In this document: in pieces, positions 7,972 to 16,125 of the stretch
Numbering within the stretch: the first letter of the stretch is position 1
Layout: the number at the start of each line of letters is the position of its first letter
NCBI RefSeq assembly: GCF_005938215.1
Contig: NZ_VCPD01000007.1
Location: forward strand, 162,099 to 226,098
From: Ruegeria sediminis
Lineage (GTDB): Bacteria > Pseudomonadota > Alphaproteobacteria > Rhodobacterales > Rhodobacteraceae
DNA length: 64,000 bases
Reading direction: 5' to 3'
Made by a program: the position numbers and the translations under genes
The notes under the pieces: generated by a model
Seen by the model: only the letters and a program-made list of their open reading frames with translations
Told to the model about the DNA's origin: nothing
The model's database searches: none

Positions 7972-9072
7972 TTGACTGCACCAACCGGCAATGACGCGTT
8001 TGTCGAATTTGAACGCGTACAGAAAAGCTATGACGGCGAAACGCTTGTCGTCAAAGACCTCAACCTCACCATGCCGAAGGGCGAGTTCCTGACAATGCTT
8101 GGCCCCTCGGGTTCGGGCAAGACCACGTGTCTGATGATGCTGGCCGGGTTCGAAACCGCGACTCACGGCGACATCCGACTGGGCGGCATCTCGATCAACA
8201 ACATCCCGCCGCACAAGCGCGGCATCGGCATGGTGTTCCAGAACTACGCCCTGTTCCCGCACATGACCATCGCCGAGAACCTGTCGTTCCCGCTGGAAGT
8301 GCGGAAGATGGGCAAATCCGAGCGCGAGGAAAAGGTGCGGCGGGTGTTGGACATGGTGGAAATGGGCGCGTTCGGCGGCCGCCGCCCGGCGCAGCTTTCC
8401 GGCGGTCAGCAGCAGCGAATCGCCTTGGCGCGCGCGCTGGTGTTCGAACCCGAACTGGTGCTGATGGACGAACCGCTGGGCGCGCTGGACAAGCAGCTGC
8501 GCGAGAAGATGCAGTTCGAGATCACCCACCTGGCCCACCGTCTGGGCATCACCGTGGTCTACGTGACCCACGACCAGACCGAGGCCCTGACCATGTCGGA
8601 CCGAGTGGCCGTGTTCAACGACGGCGTGATCCAGCAACTGGCGCCGCCGGACGTGCTGTACGAAGAGCCGTCGAACAGCTTCGTCGCGCAGTTCATCGGC
8701 GAGAACAATACGCTGGAAGGCGAGATCAAGGAGATCAAGAACGGCATCGCCGTGGTCCAGCTGGACGATGGCGAACTGATCGACTGCAAGCCTGTCAATG
8801 TCAGCAAGCCCGGCGAACGCACCCGCGTTTCCATCCGCCCCGAGCGGGTGGAATACAACAAGGACCGTCTCAGGGCGGGCGTCCATACGCTCCATGCCGA
8901 GGTTCTCGAGTTCATCTACATGGGCGACATTTTCCGCACGCGCCTGCGCGTAGCCGGAAACGACGAGTTCATCATCAAGACTCGGAACGCGCCTGACCAG
9001 ACCCGCCTGCAACCGGGTCAACAGATCGAGATTGGCTGGCTGCCGGAAGATTGCCGGGCGCTGGACGCCTGA
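7972..9072 (+). CDS. potA: Polyamine-type ABC transporter ATP-binding protein (PotA-like)
   Basis: A 366-residue ATPase with Walker A GPSGSGKTT, Q-loop VFQNYALFPH, signature LSGGQQQRIALARA, Walker B LVLMDEPLGALD and H-loop VTHDQTEAL, plus a C-terminal TOBE/regulatory domain (VSIRPERVEYN). I choose the TTG at 7972 because the ribosome-binding site GGGGAG lies about 7 bases before it; the TTG at 7966 is too close. It opens a second, plus-strand polyamine-type importer operon (ATPase, binding protein, two permeases). No TGATCA operator is visible upstream, so this set may be controlled differently from the potFGHI-like operon. Confidence 0.9.
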   Translation: MTAPTGNDAFVEFERVQKSYDGETLVVKDLNLTMPKGEFLTMLGPSGSGKTTCLMMLAGFETATHGDIRLGGISINNIPPHKRGIGMVFQNYALFPHMTIAENLSFPLEVRKMGKSEREEKVRRVLDMVEMGAFGGRRPAQLSGGQQQRIALARALVFEPELVLMDEPLGALDKQLREKMQFEITHLAHRLGITVVYVTHDQTEALTMSDRVAVFNDGVIQQLAPPDVLYEEPSNSFVAQFIGENNTLEGEIKEIKNGIAVVQLDDGELIDCKPVNVSKPGERTRVSIRPERVEYNKDRLRAGVHTLHAEVLEFIYMGDIFRTRLRVAGNDEFIIKTRNAPDQTRLQPGQQIEIGWLPEDCRALDA

Positions 9073-9155
9073 CGCGGCACGGCCTTGCAACCCGGCGCAA
9101 AGACCGGGGGGCTGATACCTGTCGGAACGAGTATTCAACAAGGAGTAAACTGAAG

Positions 9156-10262
9156 ATGAAGCTATCCAAACTTTCCGCTCTGGCCGCGTCGACGGCGCTG
9201 TGTGCGCCGGCGGTCTTTGCCGAAGAAATGGCCAACGAACTGACGCTGGTCTCCTGGGGCGGCGCCTATCAGGCCAGCCAGATCAAGGCCTATGTCGAGC
9301 CCTATCTGGCAATGCACCCCGAAGTGAAAGTGGTCTGGGACGAAAGCTCGGCCGAAGCCACCGCCAAGATGCGGGCGATGACCGAAGCCGGCAACGTGAC
9401 CTGGGACCTGGTCGACGCCGTGGCGTCGGACGCCATGCGGATGTGCGACGAAGGCCTGATCGAAGAGCTGGATCATGATGCCGTCCTGGCCGCCGCGCCC
9501 GACGGAACCCCGGCCTCCGAGGATTTCGGCGAGCTGCTGGTCAGCGACTGCTTCGTGCCGCAGATCGTGTATTCGACCACTTTCGGCTACCGCACTGACC
9601 TGGTCGGCGACAACCCGCCGGACAACATCTGCGCGATCTTCGACCTGGAAACCTATCCCGGCAAGCGCGCGCTGCAGAAGCGCCCGATCGACAACATGGA
9701 ATGGGCGCTTTACTGCGACGGCGTTGCCAAGGACGAGATCTATGACGTTCTGAGCACGCCCGAAGGCGTCGAGCAGGCGCTGGCCAAGCTCGACACCATC
9801 AAGGACCAGGTGGTCTGGTGGACCGCAGGCGCGGAAACCCCGCAGCTGCTGGCCGATGGCGAAGTCGTGATGGGTTCGACCTTCAACGGCCGTCTGTTCT
9901 CGGCGATCGCCGAGCAGAACCAGCCGATCGGTATGCTCTGGGACATGCAGTCGTTCGACCTTGACGGCTGGGTGGTTCCGGCCGGTCTGCCGGCGGACCG
10001 CAAGGCTCGCGTCATGGACTTCCTGAAGTTCGCCACCGACACGCAGCGTCTGGCGGATCAGGCCAAGTACATCTCGTACGGCCCGGCACGCAAGTCGTCT
10101 GCACCGCTGGTCGGCCAGCACGCCGAACTGGGCATCGACATGGCGCCGCACATGCCGACCGACCCGGCCAATGCCGGCAACGTCCACGTCTACGACTACG
10201 AGTGGTGGGCGGACAACCGCGATGACCTGGACGCGAAGTTCCAGGCATGGCTGGCCAAGTAA
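9156..10262 (+). CDS. potD: Polyamine-type ABC transporter periplasmic binding protein (PotD-like)
   Basis: A 368-residue solute-binding protein with signal peptide MKLSKLSALAASTALCAPAVFA. The mature start EEMANELTLVSWGGAYQASQIKAYVEP and the pattern VTWDLVDAVASDAMRMCDEGLIEELD are typical of the spermidine/putrescine-binding group with a more divergent binding pocket. Start chosen at ATG 9156, about 10 bases after AGGAG. It lies second in the operon and is followed by a stable hairpin before the first permease gene, an arrangement that often gives the binding protein extra message. It differs strongly from the PotF-like protein at 4402-5487, so the two systems probably carry different amines or related cations. 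Confidence 0.9.
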   Translation: MKLSKLSALAASTALCAPAVFAEEMANELTLVSWGGAYQASQIKAYVEPYLAMHPEVKVVWDESSAEATAKMRAMTEAGNVTWDLVDAVASDAMRMCDEGLIEELDHDAVLAAAPDGTPASEDFGELLVSDCFVPQIVYSTTFGYRTDLVGDNPPDNICAIFDLETYPGKRALQKRPIDNMEWALYCDGVAKDEIYDVLSTPEGVEQALAKLDTIKDQVVWWTAGAETPQLLADGEVVMGSTFNGRLFSAIAEQNQPIGMLWDMQSFDLDGWVVPAGLPADRKARVMDFLKFATDTQRLADQAKYISYGPARKSSAPLVGQHAELGIDMAPHMPTDPANAGNVHVYDYEWWADNRDDLDAKFQAWLAK

Positions 10263-10275
10263 GAACTTGAACTGC

Positions 10276-10303
10276 TGCAAGGGGGCCTTCGCGCCCCCTT
10301 GCA
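10276..10303 (+). terminator. Strong intercistronic hairpin after the binding-protein gene
   Basis: TGCAAGGGGGC (10276-10286) and GCCCCCTTGCA (10293-10303) make a perfect 11-bp stem with a 6-nt loop. There is no T-run after it, so it looks like an mRNA-stabilising or attenuating hairpin that protects the binding-protein message rather than a full terminator. Confidence 0.7.
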
Positions 10304-10372
10304 ACCACAAGAACATGGCGGCCGCACAAGGCCGCAGACGCTGCAAGACGACAGCGGACAACGGGGAAAACG

Positions 10373-11644
10373 ATGGCCGACACAACGCAAAACGGTCCGG
10401 TTCTGGCAGCCGACGGCACGCCGCTCAAGAGAAGCCTTTCGCGTGCGCTGCGAATGCAGAAGACGCGCGCCCTCATGCTGGTCGCGCCGCTGCTGCTGTT
10501 CGTTCTGATCACCTTTCTTCTCCCGATCGCGGACATGCTGTTCCGCTCGGTCGAGAACAACATCGTATCGGATACGCTGCCCAAGACCGTCGTAGCCCTG
10601 CGCGAGTGGGATCCGGCCTCGGGCGAAGCGCCCGGCGAAGAGGTTTACGCGGCGCTTGCCGCCGATCTGCAGGTCGCAGAGGAAAACAAGACCCATACCC
10701 GCGTCGGCACGCGCCTGAACTATGAGAACCCGGGGATATCCTCCCTGTTCCGCAAGGCGGGCCGCCGGGTCAGCAAATGGGACATCGAAACCGACGGCCC
10801 CTTCAAGGAACAGTTCCTTGATATGGACAAGGACTGGGGGAAAGTCGAAATCTGGCAGACCATCCAGACCTATTCCCCCACGATGACCAACGGCTACTTC
10901 CTGAACTCCGTCGACCTGATGAAAGGCGCCGACGGGGTCGAAGTGCGCCCCGAGAACGAACGGATCTACATCACGCTGTTCATCCGAACCTTCATCATGT
11001 CGCTGGTGATCACCTGCGCCTGCATCGTGCTGGGATACCCTGTGGCGTGGCTGCTGGCCAACCTGCCGACGCGTAGCGCCAACATGCTGATGATCCTCGT
11101 GCTGCTGCCATTCTGGACATCGTTGCTGGTGCGGACCTCGGCCTGGAAGGTGATGCTGCAGCAACAGGGCGTCATCAACGAAACGCTGGTCTGGCTGGGC
11201 CTTGTCGCGGATGACGCGAGGCTGGTGATGATCAACAACCAGTTCGGCACCATCGTCGCCATGACGCATATCCTGCTGCCGTTCATGATCCTGCCGATGT
11301 ATTCGGTGATGCAGACGATCAACCCGTCTTACCTGCGCGCCGCGAAATCCCTGGGCGCGACCAACTGGACCGCGTTCTGGCGGGTCTATTTCCCGAACTC
11401 GGTTCCCGGGATCGGCGCGGGCAGCATCCTCGTCTTCATCCTTGCCATCGGCTACTACATCACGCCGGAACTGGTGGGCGGCACCAAGGGCGTCTTCATC
11501 TCGAACCGGATCGCCTTCCACATCTCCACCTCGCTGAACTGGGGGCTGGCGGCGGCGCTCGGAACGATCCTGCTGGCGGTGGTCCTGCTGCTATACTGGA
11601 CCTACGACAAGATCGTCGGCATCGACAACGTGAAGCTGGGGTAA
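10373..11644 (+). CDS. potB: Polyamine-type ABC transporter permease with large periplasmic insert (PotB-like)
   Basis: A 423-residue MetI-family permease. Helix 1 covers roughly residues 31-54. A hydrophilic stretch of about 145 residues (55-200) follows before the next helix, much longer than in ordinary PotB proteins of about 285 residues; after it the protein has the usual core with the EAA loop NPSYLRAAKSLGATNWTAFWRVYFP at 317-341. The insert is polar and charged and should lie in the periplasm, where it could help dock the binding protein. The gene is followed 6 bp later by the second permease gene. Confidence 0.88.
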   Translation: MADTTQNGPVLAADGTPLKRSLSRALRMQKTRALMLVAPLLLFVLITFLLPIADMLFRSVENNIVSDTLPKTVVALREWDPASGEAPGEEVYAALAADLQVAEENKTHTRVGTRLNYENPGISSLFRKAGRRVSKWDIETDGPFKEQFLDMDKDWGKVEIWQTIQTYSPTMTNGYFLNSVDLMKGADGVEVRPENERIYITLFIRTFIMSLVITCACIVLGYPVAWLLANLPTRSANMLMILVLLPFWTSLLVRTSAWKVMLQQQGVINETLVWLGLVADDARLVMINNQFGTIVAMTHILLPFMILPMYSVMQTINPSYLRAAKSLGATNWTAFWRVYFPNSVPGIGAGSILVFILAIGYYITPELVGGTKGVFISNRIAFHISTSLNWGLAAALGTILLAVVLLLYWTYDKIVGIDNVKLG

Positions 11645-11650
11645 GAGATC

Positions 11651-12826
11651 ATGAGCATCAATACCGTCGAACCTCAAACCCCCGGTTTCGTAGCTGCCGT
11701 CTCGGCCGCCGCCGGTGCCTTCTTTGGCCTCTTCGTCGGCACGGCGCAGGGATCGGGCCTGCTGGGCATCGTGATCGGGGCGGTCCTGCTGGGCACGATG
11801 GGCTTCGTCTTCGCGGGTATGGCCGAGCGCGAAAAGGCGCTGCGCTGGATCATCTTCGCGGTGTTTCTTGTGGCAGGCTTCGCACTGGGCGGTCTTTCGG
11901 TCGCGCTCGTGGGCGGGCTGTTCGGCTGGTTTGCCGGATGGTTCATCTTCTGGCTGGCCACGTCGCGCTATCGCGCCCCTCTGGCGCCCTATCTGACACC
12001 CGGACAGGTGCTGTGGCACTATACCTTCAGGGTCATCGCCGGGGCGATCTTTGTCTTCCTGATCACTCCGATTCTTGTGGTCATGCCACTCAGCTTCAAC
12101 GCGCAGGACTTCTTCACCTTCACGCCCGAGATGCTTCGCTTTGATCCGGCGGGCTATTCTCTGAAGCACTACGAAGATTTCTTCAACAACCCGGATTGGC
12201 AGCAGGCGCTTTGGAACTCGCTCAAGATCGCGCCGATGGCGACGCTGCTTTCGGTCGGCTTCGGCACCCTCGCGGCCATCGGACTCAGCCAGCCGCACGT
12301 GCCGTTCCGCCGGGCGATCATGGCCATCCTGATCTCGCCCATGATCGTGCCTCTGATCATCTCGGCTGCGGGCATGTACTTTTTCTACAGCCGCATCGGC
12401 CTGCAGGGCACGTATTTCGGTGTCGTCCTGGCGCACGCCGCACTGGGCATCCCCTTCGTGATCATCACCGTCACGGCGACCCTCGTGGGCTTTGACCGGT
12501 CGCTGACGCGGGCGGCGGCCAACATGGGCGCAGGTCCTGTCACCACCTTCTTCCGCGTGCAGATGCCGCTGATCCTGCCCGGCGTGATCTCGGGCGGTCT
12601 GTTCGCCTTCATCACCTCATTCGACGAGGTCGTGGTCGTGCTGTTCGTCGGTTCCGCCGGTCAAAAGACCCTGCCGTGGCAGATGTTCACCGGCCTGCGC
12701 GAACAGATCTCGCCGACCATCCTCGCGGTTGCGACGATCCTGGTGGTCATCTCGATCATGCTGCTGACCACGGTCGAGATGCTGCGGCGACGATCAGAAC
12801 GGCTGCGGGGCATGTCGCCGAGCTGA
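11651..12826 (+). CDS. potC: Polyamine-type ABC transporter permease with extra N-terminal membrane domain (PotC-like)
   Basis: A 391-residue MetI-family permease whose core begins near residue 120 (WHYTFRVIAGAIFVFLITPILVVMPLSF) and carries the EAA loop DRSLTRAAANMGAGPVTTFFRVQMP at 282-306. The first 105 residues are an extra, Gly/Ala-rich hydrophobic region able to form about four membrane helices (approximately 12-32, 36-58, 65-83, 85-104); normal PotC proteins of about 265 residues lack it. No frameshift or internal stop separates the two parts. A ribosome-binding-like GAG precedes the ATG. It completes the second importer and is followed by a strong terminator. Confidence 0.88.
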   Translation: MSINTVEPQTPGFVAAVSAAAGAFFGLFVGTAQGSGLLGIVIGAVLLGTMGFVFAGMAEREKALRWIIFAVFLVAGFALGGLSVALVGGLFGWFAGWFIFWLATSRYRAPLAPYLTPGQVLWHYTFRVIAGAIFVFLITPILVVMPLSFNAQDFFTFTPEMLRFDPAGYSLKHYEDFFNNPDWQQALWNSLKIAPMATLLSVGFGTLAAIGLSQPHVPFRRAIMAILISPMIVPLIISAAGMYFFYSRIGLQGTYFGVVLAHAALGIPFVIITVTATLVGFDRSLTRAAANMGAGPVTTFFRVQMPLILPGVISGGLFAFITSFDEVVVVLFVGSAGQKTLPWQMFTGLREQISPTILAVATILVVISIMLLTTVEMLRRRSERLRGMSPS

Positions 12827-12833
12827 CGAAATG

Positions 12834-12860
12834 AAAAGGGGGCCGCTCGGGCCCCCTTTT
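12834..12860. terminator. Bidirectional terminator between converging genes
   Basis: AAAAGGGGGCC (12834-12844) and GGCCCCCTTTT (12850-12860) form a perfect 11-bp stem with a 5-nt loop and A/T flanks on both sides, fitting termination of both the permease operon and the converging transglycosylase gene. Confidence 0.88.
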
Positions 12861-12862
12861 CT

Positions 12863-14182
12863 TTATCTCATACTTTCGAGCAATCGCAGCGAGGCGTAGC
12901 CATCCGGCCTCATTCCGCGGGCCAATTGATATTCGCGCACCGCGTTGACGGTCAGCGGCCCGATCCGTCCGTCGATCTTCTGCGTGTCGTAGCCAGCCCG
13001 GGTCAGGCGCAGCTGCAACTCCTGACGCTCGGTGAATGTCAGCGCCCGGTCGCCGCGCGGCCAATCCGTGCGGAAAGGTCCGTCGCCCGCGATCCGGTCG
13101 GCCAGATGCCCGACTCCGATCACATAGGCGTCGGCGGTGTTGTATCGTTCCAGCACTTCGAAATTGTCAAAGATCATGAACGCCACGCCCTGCCCGCCCG
13201 CAGGCAGCAGGATCGAGGCGCGGCTGTAATCCGGCACCGGCTTGCCGGCCATGTCGACAACGCCCGACGCGGCCCATTCCGACGGCAGACGGGTCAGTTC
13301 CCGTCTGGCGGAGGCGTAATCGAACCCGTCTGGCAATCGGACTTCGACGCCCCAGGGCTGGCCCTTGGTCCAGCCGTGACGCGCCAGGTACGCGGCGGTC
13401 GAGGCAAGCGCATCGGTCGGGTCGTCCGACCAGATGTCGCGCTTGCCGTCGCCGGTGAAATCGATGGCATGTTCCAGGTAGGAGGTAGGCATGAACTGGG
13501 TATGCCCCATGGCTCCGGCCCAACTGCCCCTCATCCCGGACGCCGTCACGTCGCCCGCATCCAGAATCTGCAGGGCGGCGATCAACTGCGCCTCGAAGAA
13601 CTCGGCCCGGCGCGCATCGAAGGCCAGAGTCGCCAGCGAGCGGATGGTGCTGTCGCTGCCCCGGAAGGACCCGAACGCGCTTTCCAGCCCCCAGATCGCC
13701 GTCACGATCTCTTTCTCGACCCCGTATTTTGCTTCGATCCGCTCAAGCGTCGCCCGGTGCCGCTCCAGCGACGCCCTGCCGTTCCGGATCCGGTCATCCG
13801 AGACGGCGGAATCGAGATACTCCCAGATCGTCTTGGTGAATTCCGACTGGTTGCGGTCGCGTTTCACGACCTTCTCGTCATAGGTGACACCGCGAAACGC
13901 CTGATCCAGCGTCGCCGGTGAAATCCCCTGATCCAGCGCGCGGGACCTGAAGGTCGCGATCCAGACCTGGAATTGCGCATTGGATCCGCTTGCCGCCACG
14001 TTCTCTACCTCAGCCGAAGGCCGCAGGACGGGCCGGACCGATACCGCGACATCCGCCGACGCCAGTTGTATCACGCCCTCGGCAGGTTTTTCCTGCGGCC
14101 GGATCGTATGATTCCTTGTGTCCGCTGACACGCCTGTAGCCCAAATTGCGGCGAGGACGGCGCCACTCACGCATGTTCGCAT
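12863..14182 (-). CDS. Lytic murein transglycosylase (MltB family) with C-terminal peptidoglycan-binding domain
   Basis: A 439-residue exported enzyme. A signal peptide (about residues 1-20, ending VSA) is followed by a linker, then an MltB-type catalytic domain: the catalytic Glu is in IWGLESAFGSF, and SWAGAMGHTQFMPTSYL and DFTGDGKRDIW are family signatures. The last 60 residues (QELQLRLTRAGYDTQKIDGRIGPLTVNAVREYQ) form a peptidoglycan_binding_1 domain. It cleaves the glycan strands of murein in the periplasm to give 1,6-anhydromuramyl ends. No lipobox Cys is evident, so it is probably soluble or loosely associated rather than a lipoprotein. The minus-strand gene ends at the shared terminator. 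Confidence 0.92.
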   Translation of the reverse strand: MRTCVSGAVLAAIWATGVSADTRNHTIRPQEKPAEGVIQLASADVAVSVRPVLRPSAEVENVAASGSNAQFQVWIATFRSRALDQGISPATLDQAFRGVTYDEKVVKRDRNQSEFTKTIWEYLDSAVSDDRIRNGRASLERHRATLERIEAKYGVEKEIVTAIWGLESAFGSFRGSDSTIRSLATLAFDARRAEFFEAQLIAALQILDAGDVTASGMRGSWAGAMGHTQFMPTSYLEHAIDFTGDGKRDIWSDDPTDALASTAAYLARHGWTKGQPWGVEVRLPDGFDYASARRELTRLPSEWAASGVVDMAGKPVPDYSRASILLPAGGQGVAFMIFDNFEVLERYNTADAYVIGVGHLADRIAGDGPFRTDWPRGDRALTFTERQELQLRLTRAGYDTQKIDGRIGPLTVNAVREYQLARGMRPDGYASLRLLESMR

Positions 14183-14245
14183 TCCGGATTTCCCGATTGT
14201 CTGCTCGACCCCAGAATAGCGCGAATCTTGTCTTCCACAAATAGA

Positions 14246-14959
14246 CTAGGACGGCGACTCGCGATCTTTCGCCGTGCGTTCCGCCCGGATGCGCTCCAGC
14301 GCCTCGCGCAGAAGCGGCACGCGGTTGGGACGGAAACTTTCCTCGGTGACCGACATCCCGCGCATACGGTCCAGGCGGAAGATCCGGAAATCCTGCCGCA
14401 GGTGGCACCAAGCGATCAGGACATTGGCGCGGTCCATATAGACGATGCTGAGCGGGTTCACCCGCCGGAAGGTCTCGGCCCCGTTCACGTCCGAATAGGC
14501 GAAGTCGACGGATCTCTCGTCCCATGTCGCCTGGCGCAAGGCCGCGACCGCGATCGTCGGCGGCTCGGGCCGGTCGAACCGGGTGGCGGTCAGAACCGCG
14601 TGGGTCAGGCGGTGCGATTGCCGCGGCGGCAGCCGCCCCTGCAGTTTTCTCAGCGCAGACCCGGCCGCTTCGAACAGAGCCGGATCGCCGATCAGCTGCA
14701 CTTCGCGCAAGCCGAGGACCAGCGCCTCAAGCTCGTCGTCGGTGAACCCCAGCGGCGGCAAGGTGGCGTCTTCGACCAGCGTGAAACCGAACCCGGCCTC
14801 GCCATCGATCACCGCGCCCAGTCCGCGCAACGCGTCGATGTCGCGATGAATGGTGCGCGCGGACACCCCGAGATCCTGCGCCAGGTCATGCGACGTCCGC
14901 GGCGCCGGCCCCGAGCGCAGGGCTTGCATCAACTGGAACAGGCGATTGGTGCGGGACAT
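14246..14959 (-). CDS. WYL-domain helix-turn-helix transcriptional regulator (YafY-like)
   Basis: A 237-residue regulator. The N-terminal HTH_11 motif (NRLFQLMQALRSG… TSHDLAQDLGVSARTIHRDIDAL) is followed by a WYL domain (ERSVDFAYSDVNGAETFRRVNPLSIVYMDRANVLIAWCHLRQDFRIFRLDRM), a nucleotide/small-ligand sensor fold. It is divergent from a glutathione-S-transferase-like gene, and the 84-bp gap holds a perfect 10-bp inverted repeat that is the obvious operator for both. Its ligand is unknown. Confidence 0.88.
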   Translation of the reverse strand: MSRTNRLFQLMQALRSGPAPRTSHDLAQDLGVSARTIHRDIDALRGLGAVIDGEAGFGFTLVEDATLPPLGFTDDELEALVLGLREVQLIGDPALFEAAGSALRKLQGRLPPRQSHRLTHAVLTATRFDRPEPPTIAVAALRQATWDERSVDFAYSDVNGAETFRRVNPLSIVYMDRANVLIAWCHLRQDFRIFRLDRMRGMSVTEESFRPNRVPLLREALERIRAERTAKDRESPS

Positions 14960-14977
14960 GACAGACCTTATCTACAC

Positions 14978-15000
14978 CTGATGACAGGAACTGTCATCAG
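14978..15000. promoter_or_regulatory. Perfect inverted-repeat operator between WYL regulator and GST-like gene
   Basis: CTGATGACAG (14978-14987), spacer GAA, CTGTCATCAG (14991-15000). A perfect 10-bp inverted repeat with a 3-bp spacer sits between divergent genes, one of which is a DNA-binding regulator. Very likely its binding site. Confidence 0.75.
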
Positions 15001-15043
15001 CAAGGGATAGCCTTAAAGCTAACAACTATTGTGGAGTTTCCAG

Positions 15044-15742
15044 ATGCTGACCCTGCTCACCTATCCCCCGGCCTTCGGCCTGTTCAGCGCCAGCCCGTTC
15101 TGCGTCAAGGCCGCCTACATGCTGCAACTGTCCGGACAAGCCTGGCAGCGGTCGGACATGCTGGACGCCCGCAGGATGCCGCACCGCAAATTACCGGTCC
15201 TGCGCACTGCGGAACGCCTGATGCCCGACAGCGACGGCATCCGCGCCTGGCTCGAAGCGCAGGGGGCGGATTTCGACGCCGGCCTTGACGATGTCCGCAA
15301 AGGCCAGTCCCGCGCGTTGATCCGCATGGCCGAAGAACATCTGTATTTCCAGGTCGTCATGGACCGCTGGGCCAACGACGAGGTTTGGCCCATCCTGCGC
15401 GACACGTTCTTCGCCGAAGTGCCCGCGCTGATCCGCAGGCCCGTAAGCAGCGCGATCCGCAAGTCGGTTTTGAAGGGTCTCGACGCGCAAGGCGTGTCCC
15501 GGTTCTCCGAGTCCGAGCGCCTGGAACGCGTCGAGTGCGACCTGCAGTCGATCTCGGCCTTTCTTCGGCAATCGGCGTTCCTGATGGGGGACGAGCCAAC
15601 CTCGTCCGATCTGAGTGTCGGACCGATGCTGGCAGCCATGCGGGCGACACCGGCAGAAACCCGACTGACGCAGCGGATCAGGCAGGATAAGCTGCTGTGC
15701 GACTACATAGACATGATCGACCGGACCATAAGCCTGCCATGA
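15044..15742 (+). CDS. Glutathione S-transferase-like protein
   Basis: A 232-residue protein with a thioredoxin-like N-terminal domain (LLTYPPAFGLFSASPFCVKAAYMLQLSG… RKLPVL… PDSDGIRAWLEAQG) and an all-helical C-terminal domain ending SDLSVGPMLAAMRATP, the layout of Tom37/GST-N-like proteins. The start at ATG 15044 has GGAG about 6 bases upstream. It shares an ATGA overlap with the following DUF1801 gene, so the two form a small operon behind the WYL operator. No catalytic Cys/Ser/Tyr assignment is certain; a stress or detoxification role is inferred. Confidence 0.78.
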   Translation: MLTLLTYPPAFGLFSASPFCVKAAYMLQLSGQAWQRSDMLDARRMPHRKLPVLRTAERLMPDSDGIRAWLEAQGADFDAGLDDVRKGQSRALIRMAEEHLYFQVVMDRWANDEVWPILRDTFFAEVPALIRRPVSSAIRKSVLKGLDAQGVSRFSESERLERVECDLQSISAFLRQSAFLMGDEPTSSDLSVGPMLAAMRATPAETRLTQRIRQDKLLCDYIDMIDRTISLP

Positions 15743-16125
15743 GACCTTTTGCCGATCCGGCCGTGGCCCAAGCCTTCGATGCCTTTCCCGACGAGACCCG
15801 AAAGGGTCTGCTGGTACTGCGCGGGCTCATCTTCCAGACTGCCGACACCCTGCCGCGCGCGCAGCCGCTTCGCGAGGCGCTGCGCTGGGGCCAGCCCGCC
15901 TATCTGGCGCCGCTCGGGTCGACCATCCGGCTGGGTGCGCACAAATCCGCGCGGTTCGCGTTGTTCGTCCATTGCCGAAGCCGGCTGATCGGCGACTTCA
16001 CCTCGGCCTTCCCGGGCGAAGACCGGATCGAGGGCACACGGGCCATCCTGTTCGACAACCCCGATCAGATCGACGAGACCCGCCACGGCTGGCTGATCGC
16101 GCGGGCGCTGACCTATCACCTCTGA
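15739..16125 (+). CDS. DUF1801-type small protein
   Basis: A 128-residue protein resembling DUF1801 (YdhG-like): DAFPDETRKGLLVLRGLIFQTADTLPRAQPLREALRWGQPAYL is the typical N-terminal helix-plus-strand segment. It is translationally coupled to the GST-like gene (ATGA overlap) and its end overlaps the converging rnr gene by 10 bp. Function is unknown; co-transcription suggests regulation by the WYL protein. Confidence 0.75.
   Translation: MRPFADPAVAQAFDAFPDETRKGLLVLRGLIFQTADTLPRAQPLREALRWGQPAYLAPLGSTIRLGAHKSARFALFVHCRSRLIGDFTSAFPGEDRIEGTRAILFDNPDQIDETRHGWLIARALTYHL

Noticed and set aside
5931..7991. A 686-codon minus-strand open frame opposite the regulator and aminotransferase
   Set aside because: Antisense artefact spanning two well-supported genes and a terminator.
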